Assembly (NCBI RefSeq): GCF_021172065.1
Contig: NZ_CP087880.1
Location: 558,001-622,000 of the forward strand
From: Pseudocitrobacter corydidari
Lineage (GTDB): Bacteria; Pseudomonadota; Gammaproteobacteria; Enterobacterales; Enterobacteriaceae
Length of the DNA stretch: 64,000 nt
Direction of reading: 5' to 3'
In this document: positions 36,519-45,648 of the stretch, in pieces
Numbering within the stretch: position 1 is the stretch's first letter
How the letters are laid out: every line of letters begins with the position of its first letter
Notes under the pieces: generated by a model
What the model saw: the letters and a program-made list of their open reading frames with translations, nothing else
What the model was told of the DNA's origin: nothing
Databases searched by the model: none
Position numbers and translations under genes: made by a program

Positions 36519-36645
36519 TGACTCGGGGTGCCCTTCCTTCGTGAAGGCTGAGAAAAACCCGTACCACCTGATCTGGATAATGCCAGCGTAGGGAAGTCAG
36601 AGACCGTCAGGTCATTGCTTCTGGACGTTCTGGCAGGAGCAAACC
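36519..36645 (+). promoter_or_regulatory. TPP riboswitch of thiM
   Basis: The aptamer at about 36519-36601 contains the THI-box elements ACTCGGGGTGCCCTTC, GGCTGAGAAA, CCTGATCTGGATAATGCCAG and CGTAGGGAAGTCA, nearly identical to the well-studied E. coli thiM switch. The expression region up to 36645 holds the ribosome site GCAGGAGCAAACC. TPP binding should sequester it and block translation of thiM and thiD. Confidence 0.96.
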
Positions 36646-37431
36646 ATGCAAGCAGAGCCGCTTAGCCGCGCGCAAATCGCGCATTCGTTACATCTTTTTC
36701 GTCATCACGCCCCCCTTGTTCACTGCATGACTAACGACGTCGTGCAGACCTTCACCGCCAACGTACTGCTGGCGCTCGGCGCATCCCCCGCGATGGTGAT
36801 TGATGCGCAGGAAGCCGCGCAGTTCTCTGGCATTGCCGATGCGTTATTGATAAACGTCGGCACGCTCACGCAGCCGCGCGCGCAGGCGATGAAAGCCGCC
36901 GCGCTAAGTGCGAACGCCGCAGGTAAGCCCTGGACTCTCGACCCTGTCGCCGTGGGCGCATTAACGCTGCGCACCGAGTTTTGCCACGACCTGTTGACCT
37001 TAAAACCCGCCGCCATTCGGGGGAATGCCTCTGAAATTATGGCGCTGGCGGGAATGAGCGCGGGCGGGCGCGGCGTGGACACCACTGATACCGCCGCTGC
37101 AGCACTTCCGGCGGCACAGGCTCTGGCGCGTCAAATCAATACCGTTGTGGCGGTGACGGGCGAAGTGGATTACATCACCGATGGACAACGCGTTGTCGCG
37201 GTAACGGGCGGCGACCCGTTGATGACCCGCGTGGTGGGCACCGGCTGTGCATTGTCGGCGGTGGTTGCGGCAAGCTGTGCGCTGCCGGGCGACAGGCTGG
37301 ATAACGTCGCTTCTGCCTGTGCCTTTATGAAACTGGCCGGTGGTCGTGCGGCGGTCGATAACGGACCGGGCAGTTTTGTCCCGGCATTTCTAGATGCACT
37401 GTATGTACTTGATGGGGAGGCTCTGGCATGA
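36646..37431 (+). CDS. thiM: hydroxyethylthiazole kinase
   Basis: This 261-residue member of the ribokinase-like ThiM family has [27 protein letters not shown] near residues 23-50, then [15 protein letters not shown], then IRGNASEI and the catalytic [19 protein letters not shown] (active Cys near residue 200). It phosphorylates 4-methyl-5-hydroxyethylthiazole to salvage thiamine. It overlaps thiD by four bases (ATGA). Expression is controlled by the TPP riboswitch directly upstream. Confidence 0.97.
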   Translation: MQAEPLSRAQIAHSLHLFRHHAPLVHCMTNDVVQTFTANVLLALGASPAMVIDAQEAAQFSGIADALLINVGTLTQPRAQAMKAAALSANAAGKPWTLDPVAVGALTLRTEFCHDLLTLKPAAIRGNASEIMALAGMSAGGRGVDTTDTAAAALPAAQALARQINTVVAVTGEVDYITDGQRVVAVTGGDPLMTRVVGTGCALSAVVAASCALPGDRLDNVASACAFMKLAGGRAAVDNGPGSFVPAFLDALYVLDGEALA

Positions 37432-38228
37432 AACGGATTAACGCATTAACCATTGCCGGTACCGATCCAAGCGGTGGCGCGGGCATTCAGGCGGATCTGA
37501 AAACCTTCTCAGCACTGGGCGCATACGGCTGTTCGGTGATCACCGCGCTGGTGGCGCAAAACACCCATGGCGTGCAGTCGGTCTATCGTATTGAACCGGA
37601 TTTTGTCGCCGCGCAGCTGGATTCCGTGTTTAACGATGTGCGCATCGATACCACCAAAATCGGGATGCTGGCGGAAACCGATATCGTTGAAGCCGTGGCC
37701 GAACGTTTGCAGCGCCATCGGGTGGAAAATGTGGTGCTGGATACGGTCATGCTGGCCAAAAGCGGTGATGCGCTGCTCTCGCCCGCAGCGGTAGAAACCC
37801 TGCGTCAACGCCTGCTGCCGCAGGTCTCGTTAATTACGCCGAATCTGCCGGAAGCGGCGGCATTGCTGGATGCGCCGCATGCGCGTAATGAGCGTGAAAT
37901 GCTGGAACAGGGGCGCGCGCTGTTGGCGATGGGCTGCGGCGCGGTCCTCATGAAAGGCGGCCATCTGGATGACGCGGAAAGCCCCGACTGGCTGTTTACC
38001 CGCGATGGCGAGCAGCGATTTACCGCGCCGCGCGTCAACACCAAAAATACCCACGGCACGGGTTGTACGCTGTCGGCGGCGCTGGCGGCACTGCGCCCGC
38101 GCCATAGCAGCTGGGGCGACACGGTGCTGGAAGCGAAAACCTGGCTCTCTGCCGCGCTGGCGCAGGCCGATACTCTGGAAGTCGGCAGCGGGATTGGCCC
38201 GGTGCACCATTTTCACGCCTGGTGGTGA
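37428..38228 (+). CDS. thiD: hydroxymethylpyrimidine (phosphate) kinase
   Basis: The 266 residues equal the length of E. coli ThiD. The N-terminal [22 protein letters not shown] binds the substrate, and [16 protein letters not shown] near residue 205 carries the catalytic Cys and anion hole. It phosphorylates HMP to HMP-PP for thiamine synthesis. It is translationally coupled to thiM. Confidence 0.97.
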   Translation: MKRINALTIAGTDPSGGAGIQADLKTFSALGAYGCSVITALVAQNTHGVQSVYRIEPDFVAAQLDSVFNDVRIDTTKIGMLAETDIVEAVAERLQRHRVENVVLDTVMLAKSGDALLSPAAVETLRQRLLPQVSLITPNLPEAAALLDAPHARNEREMLEQGRALLAMGCGAVLMKGGHLDDAESPDWLFTRDGEQRFTAPRVNTKNTHGTGCTLSAALAALRPRHSSWGDTVLEAKTWLSAALAQADTLEVGSGIGPVHHFHAWW

Positions 38229-38240
38229 TGGCGCAATGAA

Positions 38241-38260
38241 AAGCCCGCCAAGGCGGGCTT
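38241..38260. terminator. terminator between thiD and the hok locus
   Basis: AAGCCCGCC and GGCGGGCTT form a tight hairpin. On the minus strand TTTTC follows, so it should end leftward transcripts from the hok locus; on the plus strand it could also serve thiD, 12 bases after its stop. Confidence 0.7.
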
Positions 38261-38335
38261 AGGGAGATAAAAGGGTGCTATGAAGAAGAGAGCTAGCCCA
38301 TAAAGAGTGGCGGGGATAACTCCCCGCCGGTGCTC

Positions 38336-38488
38336 TTACTCGGATTCGTAAGCCGTGAAAACAGCAACCTCCGTTTGATCAGTTCGAATACGGACCTCGC
38401 AGAGATCCTTTCTCGTGACCAGCACCACCAGAATCGTGGTGACACACAGAATTATCAGGGCGACAAGCATCGCCTTGTACTGCTTCAT
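38336..38488 (-). CDS. Hok-family type I toxin
   Basis: The 50-residue peptide MKQYKAMLVALIILCVTTIL, followed by VVLVTRKDLCEV and the end VFTAYESE, has the Hok/Gef layout: a basic start, one membrane helix with a Cys, then TRK-LCE and the terminal F-AYES signature. Such peptides depolarise the inner membrane when antisense control is lost. AAGGAG lies 11 bases before the ATG. A perfect 8-bp GC hairpin (38309-38328) sits just behind the stop, as expected for the mRNA end. No symbol is given because several chromosomal hok paralogues exist. Confidence 0.93.
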   Translation of the reverse strand: MKQYKAMLVALIILCVTTILVVLVTRKDLCEVRIRTDQTEVAVFTAYESE

Positions 38489-38546
38489 AGCCGTCTACTC
38501 CTTGACCCGTGGGCCAGTAAGAGGCTAATCTTAATGTGTCTAGCAT
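38379..38546 (-). CDS. Mok-like overlapping leader peptide
   Basis: This 55-codon frame begins MLDTLRLASYWPTGQGVDGY, starts 58 bases upstream of hok and overlaps it in another frame. This is the position and length range of mok in the hok/sok system of plasmid R1, where translation of mok is required for hok translation and is the target of the Sok antisense RNA. Whether it is translated here is inferred. Confidence 0.65.
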   Translation of the reverse strand: MLDTLRLASYWPTGQGVDGYEAVQGDACRPDNSVCHHDSGGAGHEKGSLRGPYSN

Positions 38547-38550
38547 TAGA

Positions 38551-38610
38551 TATGGCCTCAGATGAATGTTAAACGTCCTGCAAGACGTTGAATGTTATCT
38601 GGGGCTTTTC
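38551..38610 (+). ncRNA. probable Sok-type antisense RNA
   Basis: The plus strand opposite the hok leader aligns in order with the Sok region of R1: the mok start region, a short transcript, a stem (ACGTC / GACGT at about 38573-38587), then GGGGCTTTTC. The hok leader also keeps the distal GGGTGCTTGAGGC box near 38660. Ends are estimates and I could not place a clean promoter. Confidence 0.5.
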
Positions 38611-38709
38611 TCTATCTGCCATCCTGCAAATGCCTGAGACAGATAGCCTCAAGCACCCGCAGATAGTCTACTGCACTACACCACCAAAACGCTCTTGATG
38701 AATTCCTAA

Positions 38710-40053
38710 TTAATGGCGTACCAGCGTGGCAAAGTAATACACCAGCGGCACTGCCAGAATCCATAAGCCGAGCGGGATTTCCCGCCACTTCCCGGCAATG
38801 GTTTTAATCATCACATAAAACAGCAACCCGCCCGCGATACCCGTCCCGAAGCTGTTGGCGATAAGCGTAATCATCACCATCATCAGCACCGGTAAACCGT
38901 CGGTGAAATTCGCCAAATCCACCTTACGCAGGCCGCTAAACATATTCAGGCCAATCAGGATCAACGCCGGGGCGGTGGCTTCTTTGGGGATCATCAGCGC
39001 AACGGGCGTAAACAGCAGCATCAGCAGGAACATGATGGCGGCGGCCAGCGCAGTCATGCCGGTTTTACCGCCTGCTTCCGCCGAGGCGGAGGACTCAATC
39101 AGCGCCGTCGCGGCCGGAATGCCGACCCACGGGCCCAGCGCGGCGGCAATGGAGTCGACCATAAACGGGCGGTTGATGTGCGGCATATTGCCTTCTTCAT
39201 CCAGCAGGCCCGCTTCACCGCCGACGGCAAGCGTGGTGCCCATGGTTGAGAAAAACTCTGAGGCAAAAAAAACAAACAGATAGGGCAGGAAAGCGATGTT
39301 CAGTGCGCCAAGGATATCCACCTGTGCAAACACCGGTGTTAATGAGTGGGGCAGGGCGATAAAGCTTGATGGCAGGTGCGTGACGCCCGCCGGAATACCC
39401 ACCAGCGTCGCACACAGAATCGCCCACAGGATAGCGCCAGGAATGCGACGTGCCTGCAGGGCAATCGCCAGAAACAGCCCGCACAGGGCCACCAGCGCGC
39501 CCGGCGATAGGAAATCGCCCAGCATCAAAGCGTTATTTTTGGCGCTTGCCAGCACCAACCCGGCATTACGAAAACCGAGCAGGGCAACAAAAATACCGAT
39601 AGACGCCGTCAACCCCAGTTTGATGGATTGCGGCACCGAGCGGGTGACCACTTCACGCAGGCCAAAACGGGTGAGCAGGAAGAACAGTACGCCGGACCAG
39701 CAGGCAATCCCCAGTCCAATCGGCCAGCCAATTCCGGCGTTTCCGGCCAACGACACGCCGACTAATACCGAGCCGCCAATCCCCGGCCCCACAATAAACG
39801 GCAGATTGGCATAAAACGCCATCAACAGCGTGCCGACCACAAATACCAAAATGGTGCCGGTGGTCGCCGCGCCTTTATCCATCCCGCCCGCGGCCAGCAG
39901 ACCGGGGATCACCACCAGCAGATAAGCGGCGGCGAGAAACCCCGTGATACCCGCCAGGCATTCGGTGCGTGCGGAGCTTCCGCGAGCGCGTAGGGCAAAA
40001 CAACGTTCCAGCCAGCTCTCAGAGGCAGGCGTATTGATTGAGTGGTCGGCCAT
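38710..40053 (-). CDS. NCS2/AzgA-family purine (adenine) permease
   Basis: This 447-residue transporter has 12 to 14 hydrophobic segments and AzgA-type motifs: RTECLAGITGFLAAAYLLVVIPGLL at the start, NLPFIVGPGIGGS, FASEFFSTMGTTLAVGGEAGLLDEEG (substrate-site Glu) and AATALIESSASAEAGGKTG. It resembles the adenine permeases AdeP/AdeQ of E. coli. Its ATG immediately follows the TAA of the deaminase gene, so import and deamination of adenine are coupled in one operon. Confidence 0.9.
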   Translation of the reverse strand: MADHSINTPASESWLERCFALRARGSSARTECLAGITGFLAAAYLLVVIPGLLAAGGMDKGAATTGTILVFVVGTLLMAFYANLPFIVGPGIGGSVLVGVSLAGNAGIGWPIGLGIACWSGVLFFLLTRFGLREVVTRSVPQSIKLGLTASIGIFVALLGFRNAGLVLASAKNNALMLGDFLSPGALVALCGLFLAIALQARRIPGAILWAILCATLVGIPAGVTHLPSSFIALPHSLTPVFAQVDILGALNIAFLPYLFVFFASEFFSTMGTTLAVGGEAGLLDEEGNMPHINRPFMVDSIAAALGPWVGIPAATALIESSASAEAGGKTGMTALAAAIMFLLMLLFTPVALMIPKEATAPALILIGLNMFSGLRKVDLANFTDGLPVLMMVMITLIANSFGTGIAGGLLFYVMIKTIAGKWREIPLGLWILAVPLVYYFATLVRH

Positions 40054-41835
40054 TTAGTGGGCGCTCCTTTGCTGATGCGAATAGTGAATAACCGGGTCGA
40101 CAATCTGACGCGTTGCGCCATCGGTGAGCCCCAAATCCGTCAGATGTGGCCCGGCGTTACAGGCAAGGCAGGTGCCTTCAATGGCCTTAAATACCCGATA
40201 CGGTGGCTGCCAGTCGGCAATGTCACCGCTACGCTCGCGCAGATTGCGGAATGCAACCGCCAGTTCCGGGGCTGGAAGGTCAGAGAGCATACCAGCAATC
40301 GGCATCGCCACGTGGGCGACTAACTCGCCATGCTGCGCCAGCGCCATCCCGCCGCCGCTGGCAATCAGGGTATTGGCGGCCAGGGCCATCTCGTGCGGGC
40401 AGCGCCCCAGTACCACCAGGTTATGCGAATCGTGCGAGTAGCTGGTGGCGATCGCCCCCTGAAGTTCACCCCAGCCTTCCAGCAGGGCGATTTGTGGTTT
40501 GGCCTCATGGCGACCATGGCGATGTTGTACCCAAATCAGACTGAACCCGGTAGGGAGCACTATGCGGCCTTCGCGGATTTGCACATCGACTTCGCCCCAT
40601 TCGGTAAAACGCGCGCCGCGAATATGTTTCAGCCGCGCGTCGCCATGCTCAACGTCGGCGATGCGCAGGGCGAAATCGTCCGGGCCGAGCGGCGAAAGAT
40701 GCATGGTATTTGGCAATGCGGCGTGACTCACCGCCAGCGGTTCAATCATTGCGCCATCGCGGGCAATCAGTTTTCCGCCGACGTAGACACGGTGTGGTCG
40801 AATCGTTTGCAGGGAATCCAGCACCACCAAATCCGCACGGCGACCGGCGGCAATCAGCCCTAAATCATCACGCTTAAGGCGCAAAGCACCGTTGAATGTC
40901 GCGAAACGAAGCGCATCGACGGCGGGTAAACCGTGCTCAATCAACAGATTCAGCAGCGCCACGATACCGCCTTTTTCCAGCAGCATATCCGGGGGCACAT
41001 CATCGGTGCAGAGGGTAATCTGCGAGGAGAGATGCGGGAGCGTCTTTAGCGCCGCCACGATATCCGGCAGCAGATAAGGATGCGAACCCCGAATTTCCAG
41101 CGTTAGCCCGGCGCGCAGTTTTTCCAGCGCATCTTCGGCGGAGGTGAGTTCATGATCTGACGTCACGCCCGCCGCGAGGTAGGCCTGTAACCCGGCCCCG
41201 CTCAGCCCACGTGCGTGGCCTTCAATCAGCTTACCGCTTTGTAAGCCGCAGTTAAGGATCTCCTGCATCCGCGTGCTGCCGTTGAGCACGCCGTGCATAT
41301 CCATCACTTCCGCCACGCCACTCACTTCCGGCCAGTTGAGCATGGTTTCCATCTCCGCGCCGGCGAAATCGGCCCCGGACATCTCCAGCCCTGGCGTGGA
41401 GGGCACGCTGGACGGTGCGGCGATCATCACGTGCAGCGGTAAGTTGCGGCTGGCGTCGATGGCAAAACGCACGCCCTCCACGCCCAGCACGTTCGCCAGC
41501 TCGTGGGGGTCCCAGAATACTGCCGTTGTGCCCTGCGCCAGCACGATTTCCGCGTAACGGGCCGGGAGAAGATGTGAACTTTCCAGGTGTACGTGGGTGT
41601 CGATAAAACCCGGTGAGAGGTAAGCGCCTGCCAGCGAGTGCGTCTCGGCGGCGTCGCTGCGGCTGCCGCGTGGATGCACGCTGGCAATCATGTCACCGAC
41701 GATACCCACATCCGCTTCACGAATTTCGCCGGTGACCATATCCACAATGCGGGCATCGGTAAGCAGGAGGTCGAAAGGCGCGTCGCCTTTTGCGGCGTCT
41801 ATCGCCCGGCGGCGCAGGGAGTCAGTATTCAGCAT
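40054..41835 (-). CDS. ade: adenine deaminase
   Basis: This 593-residue amidohydrolase begins at the ATG at 41835 (MLNTDSLRRRAIDAAKG). Using an earlier start would add about 50 residues from the regulatory region. Metal-binding HVHLES lies at about 81-86, followed by GTTAVFWDPHELANVLG; CTDDVPPDMLLEKGG is near the middle, and ATSYSHDSHNLVVLG in the C-terminal part is typical of Ade. It converts adenine to hypoxanthine. It is cotranscribed with the adenine-type permease, has a PurR-like box upstream, and is divergent from a LysR regulator. Confidence 0.92.
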   Translation of the reverse strand: MLNTDSLRRRAIDAAKGDAPFDLLLTDARIVDMVTGEIREADVGIVGDMIASVHPRGSRSDAAETHSLAGAYLSPGFIDTHVHLESSHLLPARYAEIVLAQGTTAVFWDPHELANVLGVEGVRFAIDASRNLPLHVMIAAPSSVPSTPGLEMSGADFAGAEMETMLNWPEVSGVAEVMDMHGVLNGSTRMQEILNCGLQSGKLIEGHARGLSGAGLQAYLAAGVTSDHELTSAEDALEKLRAGLTLEIRGSHPYLLPDIVAALKTLPHLSSQITLCTDDVPPDMLLEKGGIVALLNLLIEHGLPAVDALRFATFNGALRLKRDDLGLIAAGRRADLVVLDSLQTIRPHRVYVGGKLIARDGAMIEPLAVSHAALPNTMHLSPLGPDDFALRIADVEHGDARLKHIRGARFTEWGEVDVQIREGRIVLPTGFSLIWVQHRHGRHEAKPQIALLEGWGELQGAIATSYSHDSHNLVVLGRCPHEMALAANTLIASGGGMALAQHGELVAHVAMPIAGMLSDLPAPELAVAFRNLRERSGDIADWQPPYRVFKAIEGTCLACNAGPHLTDLGLTDGATRQIVDPVIHYSHQQRSAH

Positions 41836-41889
41836 AGATATCGTCCGGTCATTCAATATGGGGGCTACTTTACGAAGTGTGAAAGGTGA

Positions 41890-41905
41890 TGGCAAACGTT
41901 TGCCC
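41890..41905. promoter_or_regulatory. PurR-type operator upstream of ade
   Basis: TGGCAAACGTTTGCCC contains the perfect palindrome GGCAAACGTTTGCC, whose 12-base core GCAAACGTTTGC equals the centre of the E. coli PurR box. It lies 55 bases before the ade start and 69 bases before the LysR start. Repression when hypoxanthine or guanine is plentiful is inferred. Confidence 0.8.
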
Positions 41906-41973
41906 CGTTGAAAAAATTTATCACCTGATAAGAAAAGGTTATTCTGCGACAAACGAACAATGCGAAACCCATC

Positions 41974-42891
41974 ATGACTGAACCCTGGCAACGGCTTCCC
42001 GCACTCTCTTTAAAGCAGCTTCAGTATTTTGTTACCCTGGCCCGGTTGCGCCACTTCACTGACACCGCCAGTAAGCTCGCGATAAGCCAGCCCGCACTGA
42101 GCAGCGCGCTACGGCAGATTGAAACGGTGCTGGGCGGTAAGTTGGTCAACCGTACCGCCGCCGCCGTGACGCTGACGGAGCTGGGCGTTGCCATTCTTCC
42201 TCATGCCGAACGGGTGCTGAACGTCGCCCAGCAGGCGTTCAGCGATATGCGGCAAATTGTTGAATCCGGGGGCGACGGCACCCTGCGTATTGGCCTGGTG
42301 CCCTCGGTCAGTTCGCTGCTGTTCCCGACCGTGGCTGAACGGCTGGCGCAGGCATTTCCCCGGCTGAAGGTGGAGTTTCACGATCTCACTAACGATGCGT
42401 TAGTGACACAGATAGTGAACGGGCAGCTGGATTTCGGCATTGGCGCGCTGGACAGTTCTGTCTCTCCGGCCTTACAGGTTTTTCCGGTGCTGGAGGACCC
42501 GTTTGTCGCTGTCCTGCATGCCGACGATCCCCTTGCTCAATCGGCACATCTCCCGTGGCAGCAGCTTGCTGGCCGCGATGTGGCCGTCTTTTCCAAAGGC
42601 AATATTCAGCGGCTGGTGGGGGCGCTGGACGAGAGTCAGCGCCTCAAACTGCATATTCGCTATCACGTCGATTACATTGAAACCCTGTACGGTCTGGTGC
42701 GCTCTCGGCTGGCGGCGGCGATTTTGCCGCAGCTTTATACCGCGCACCTCTGCGACCCGCAGCTAAAAGTGGTGCAGCTTCAGCAGCCGGAACTCACGCG
42801 TACCGTGGCGTTGATGCGTAACGCAGCACCGCTGCCACCGCAGGTAGAACAGGCCTTCACACTGCTACAGCGGGCGGTACGCCACGAATGA
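41974..42891 (+). CDS. LysR-family regulator divergent from ade
   Basis: The 305-residue protein has a winged helix at residues about 10-70 (LSLKQLQYFVTLARLRHFTDTASKLAISQPALSSALRQIE) and a LysR effector domain from about 100 (GTLRIGLVPSVSSLLFP). It is divergent from the adenine deaminase-permease operon with 138 bases between the starts and probably regulates it. The effector is unknown. Confidence 0.87.
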   Translation: MTEPWQRLPALSLKQLQYFVTLARLRHFTDTASKLAISQPALSSALRQIETVLGGKLVNRTAAAVTLTELGVAILPHAERVLNVAQQAFSDMRQIVESGGDGTLRIGLVPSVSSLLFPTVAERLAQAFPRLKVEFHDLTNDALVTQIVNGQLDFGIGALDSSVSPALQVFPVLEDPFVAVLHADDPLAQSAHLPWQQLAGRDVAVFSKGNIQRLVGALDESQRLKLHIRYHVDYIETLYGLVRSRLAAAILPQLYTAHLCDPQLKVVQLQQPELTRTVALMRNAAPLPPQVEQAFTLLQRAVRHE

Positions 42892-42970
42892 ATCTCCTTT
42901 GCGCATCAGGTGTAGTTTTCCGACGTGGTGCCACCTATACTGGCTCGGGGCCCATTGCAGGGAAAGATAA

Positions 42971-43717
42971 ATGGAACAATCACATACACGTCTAATTGCG
43001 CAAATTACTGAGCGTATCGCGGCGGCGGATAACACGCCGCTCTATCTGAAGTTCGCTGAAACGGTGAAAAATGCCGTACGCAGCGGAATACTCGAGCATG
43101 GCAATATCCTGCCGGGCGAACGTGACCTGAGCCAGTTAACGGGCGTGTCGCGTATCACGGTGCGCAAAGCGATGCAGACGCTGGAAGATGAGGGCGTGGT
43201 CACGCGTGCCCGCGGTTACGGCACGCAAATTAATAATATTTTCGAATATTCCCTGAAGGAAGCGCGGGGATTTTCGCAACAGGTTGTGCTGCGGGGGAAA
43301 AAGCCGGATACCCTGTGGGTGAATAAGCGTATTGTTCCTTGCCCGGAAGAGGTGGCTTCACAGCTGGCCGTTGCGCCGGAAAGCGACGTTTTTCTGCTCA
43401 AACGTATTCGGTATGTGGATGAAGAGGCCGTATCTATTGAAGAGTCCTGGGTTCCCGCCCAGTTGATTCATGATGTGGATGAGATTGGCGTTTCCCTGTA
43501 TGACTATTTCCGCAGCCAGCATATCTTTCCGCAGCGCACGCGCTCAAGAGTCAGCGCCCGGATGCCGGATGCCGAATTTCAGTCGCATATCAGGATGGAT
43601 GAAAAAATCCCGGTGCTGGTTATCAAACAAGTTGCGCTTGACCAGCAGCAGCGGCCGATTGAGTACAGCATCAGCCACTGCCGCAGTGATTTATATGTCT
43701 TTGTGTGCGAGGAGTAG
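42971..43717 (+). CDS. yegW: GntR/HutC-family regulator YegW
   Basis: The 248 residues equal the length of E. coli YegW. A GntR winged helix (residues about 18-85, NILPGERDLSQLTGVSRITVRKAMQTLEDEG) is followed by a UTRA domain (about 100-245, LKRIRYVDEEAVSIEESWVP, RPIEYSISHCRSDLYVF). It ends 27 bases inside the convergent yegV gene. It may control the yegTUV operon and respond to a sugar phosphate; neither is shown. Confidence 0.92.
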   Translation: MEQSHTRLIAQITERIAAADNTPLYLKFAETVKNAVRSGILEHGNILPGERDLSQLTGVSRITVRKAMQTLEDEGVVTRARGYGTQINNIFEYSLKEARGFSQQVVLRGKKPDTLWVNKRIVPCPEEVASQLAVAPESDVFLLKRIRYVDEEAVSIEESWVPAQLIHDVDEIGVSLYDYFRSQHIFPQRTRSRVSARMPDAEFQSHIRMDEKIPVLVIKQVALDQQQRPIEYSISHCRSDLYVFVCEE

Positions 43718-44647
43718 TTCTTCGCGCGTTGGGCTACAGTCGCCGCCCCGGTGACCGACCACCCAGGACGCTACCGCGTTTCCTAGCAGCACGGATTCGC
43801 CGAGCGTCCAGCCGGACGCCAGTCCGGCCAGCGTGCCGCCTGCGTGGCTGTCACCCGCACCGATGGTGTCAACGACCGTCACAGGAAACGGTGCTGCCAG
43901 CCCCTGCTCCTGCTGGCTGAAATACCATGCTCCCTCTTTATCATGTCGCACGATAAGCGGTGTGCCAAACGTCGCAAGCCATGCACTACCGAATTGCCGC
44001 GTTTCCGTCGGTAAGTTAAAGCGTGCGGCGGCGATTTCGGCTTCCTGGCGATTAAGCGAAATAACAGGCTTGCAGGCCAAAATGCGCGTCATCAATGCAT
44101 CAGGAATATCGGCAATGCGCGGGCCAAAATCGATAAATGGCGTGACGTCTTGCAGGCTTTCAAGCCAGTTTACAAGCAACTCGCCGCACGGCGACGCAAG
44201 TTGATAACCTGAAAGCGACACCAGGCTTTGCGGTGCGACGGATAACTGCCCCAGCCAGTCTGCATTCCACTGATTCTCGACGCCGCTGAACGACATAAAC
44301 GTACGCTCGCCGTCTGGCTCAACCAGCGCCAGACACCAGCCGTTATCGCCCTGTACACCGTCAATGCAACTGATAAGCCCCTCACGAGTCAGACTATTGC
44401 GGATGATCTCGGCCCACACGCCCTGGCCGACAGGCAACGCATTATCGGCCTGCATTCCCAGGCGTTTCAGCGCTACAGCAATATTTAGTGCGCAACCGCC
44501 AATATTGACGCTTTGCTGTTGCAGCTCGATATCGCAACCGCGCCAGGGAAGGGCATAAGCGTCGGCAATCACGTCAATCACCGCCGCGCCGACGACGGTT
44601 ATCGGACGTCGATTACCTAAGGTGGTTAAACGCGACGCGACATTCAT
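43691..44647 (-). CDS. yegV: PfkB-family sugar/nucleoside kinase YegV
   Basis: This 318-residue ribokinase-type protein has NIGGCALNIAVALKRLGMQ near residue 49 and the second PfkB signature [22 protein letters not shown] near residue 260, with the catalytic Asp. It phosphorylates a sugar or nucleoside of unknown identity. It is the last gene of the yegT-yegU-yegV operon and overlaps yegU by four bases. With a transporter and a glycohydrolase, the set suggests salvage of a ribosylated compound. Confidence 0.93.
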   Translation of the reverse strand: MNVASRLTTLGNRRPITVVGAAVIDVIADAYALPWRGCDIELQQQSVNIGGCALNIAVALKRLGMQADNALPVGQGVWAEIIRNSLTREGLISCIDGVQGDNGWCLALVEPDGERTFMSFSGVENQWNADWLGQLSVAPQSLVSLSGYQLASPCGELLVNWLESLQDVTPFIDFGPRIADIPDALMTRILACKPVISLNRQEAEIAAARFNLPTETRQFGSAWLATFGTPLIVRHDKEGAWYFSQQEQGLAAPFPVTVVDTIGAGDSHAGGTLAGLASGWTLGESVLLGNAVASWVVGHRGGDCSPTREELLLAHKDI

Positions 44648-45648
44648 AACGCCTCCCGTTGCTCGCGATACTGCGCCAGCGCGGTTGCATAGCGGGAGAA
44701 ATCGAGTTGATTGACCTCATCGAGCTGCTGCTTCAATGCCGGATCAATCGCCGATATACCGCCTAACGCCCCGCAAATTGCGGTCGCCATTGCGCCGATC
44801 GTATCCGTGTCACCCCCAAGATTCGCGCATAAAATGGCACAACGGTTGGGGCAGCCCTGCGCCAGTTCGACCATTGCGATGGCGCACGGAACGGACTCGA
44901 TGGTACTGGTTCCCGCACCGACCACCTGATAAAGCTGCTCGCTGGCGGATTCCGTACCGCTTGCATTGCGGACAATATTTAAGGCCAGCTCCAGGCGCGC
45001 GGCGAGTGATGCGCTGAAGGTGGTCACGCGTTTTTCTTGCGCGTGGCGGGCGACGGCAGGCAGCGAATCGACGATGGTTTGCCAGCGTTCGCCGTCGATG
45101 GCGCGGGAGATGGCCCAGGCCACCACTACCGCACCGGCGACCGCAAGATCGGACTTATGCGTCGGGCTGGAGGCGAGCGCCACGTCATCAATGAAATCAT
45201 CGAGATTACCCGGTGGCAGCAGGCAGCCGAGCGGCGAAACGCGCATTGCCGCGCCGTTGGTGACGCCGTTGTTTTCCAGTTCGCTAACGGGCTTGCCCTC
45301 ACGAATCGCGTTAAGCGCAATTTTGGAGGTTGGGCCCAGCACGTTTTTGTTGAACGCGTCGAAGCCCTCCGCCCAGGCCAGAATATTACGGCCAATAAGA
45401 TCCGGGTCGATCTTCCCCTGACGCTCAAGAAGGGCATCGGCCAGGCACAGCGCCATTGAGGTATCGTCAGTGAATTCCGCGCGGTTAAAGTAGCAGGCCG
45501 CATTGTTCTCGGCAGGCCCCGGCAGGAAACGGTCAATCCAGCCAAAATGCGCCTTCACGCGTGAGCGAGGCCAAAGCTCTGAAGGCATTCCCATCGCATC
45601 GCCCAATGCCTGGCCGTACAGCGCGCCAAGAATACGTTCTGTTTTCAT
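44644..45648 (-). CDS. yegU: ADP-ribosylglycohydrolase-family protein YegU
   Basis: The 334 residues match E. coli YegU. Metal-site motifs are ALGDAMGMPSE near residues 14-24, FTDDTSMAL at about 59-67 and GGDTDTIGAMATAICGALGG near residue 285. These are the two-Mg2+ centre motifs of the DraG/ARH family, which cleave N- or O-glycosidic bonds of ADP-ribose. The real substrate is not established. The flanking nucleoside transporter and PfkB kinase point to nucleoside-like substrates. Confidence 0.93.
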   Translation of the reverse strand: MKTERILGALYGQALGDAMGMPSELWPRSRVKAHFGWIDRFLPGPAENNAACYFNRAEFTDDTSMALCLADALLERQGKIDPDLIGRNILAWAEGFDAFNKNVLGPTSKIALNAIREGKPVSELENNGVTNGAAMRVSPLGCLLPPGNLDDFIDDVALASSPTHKSDLAVAGAVVVAWAISRAIDGERWQTIVDSLPAVARHAQEKRVTTFSASLAARLELALNIVRNASGTESASEQLYQVVGAGTSTIESVPCAIAMVELAQGCPNRCAILCANLGGDTDTIGAMATAICGALGGISAIDPALKQQLDEVNQLDFSRYATALAQYREQREAL

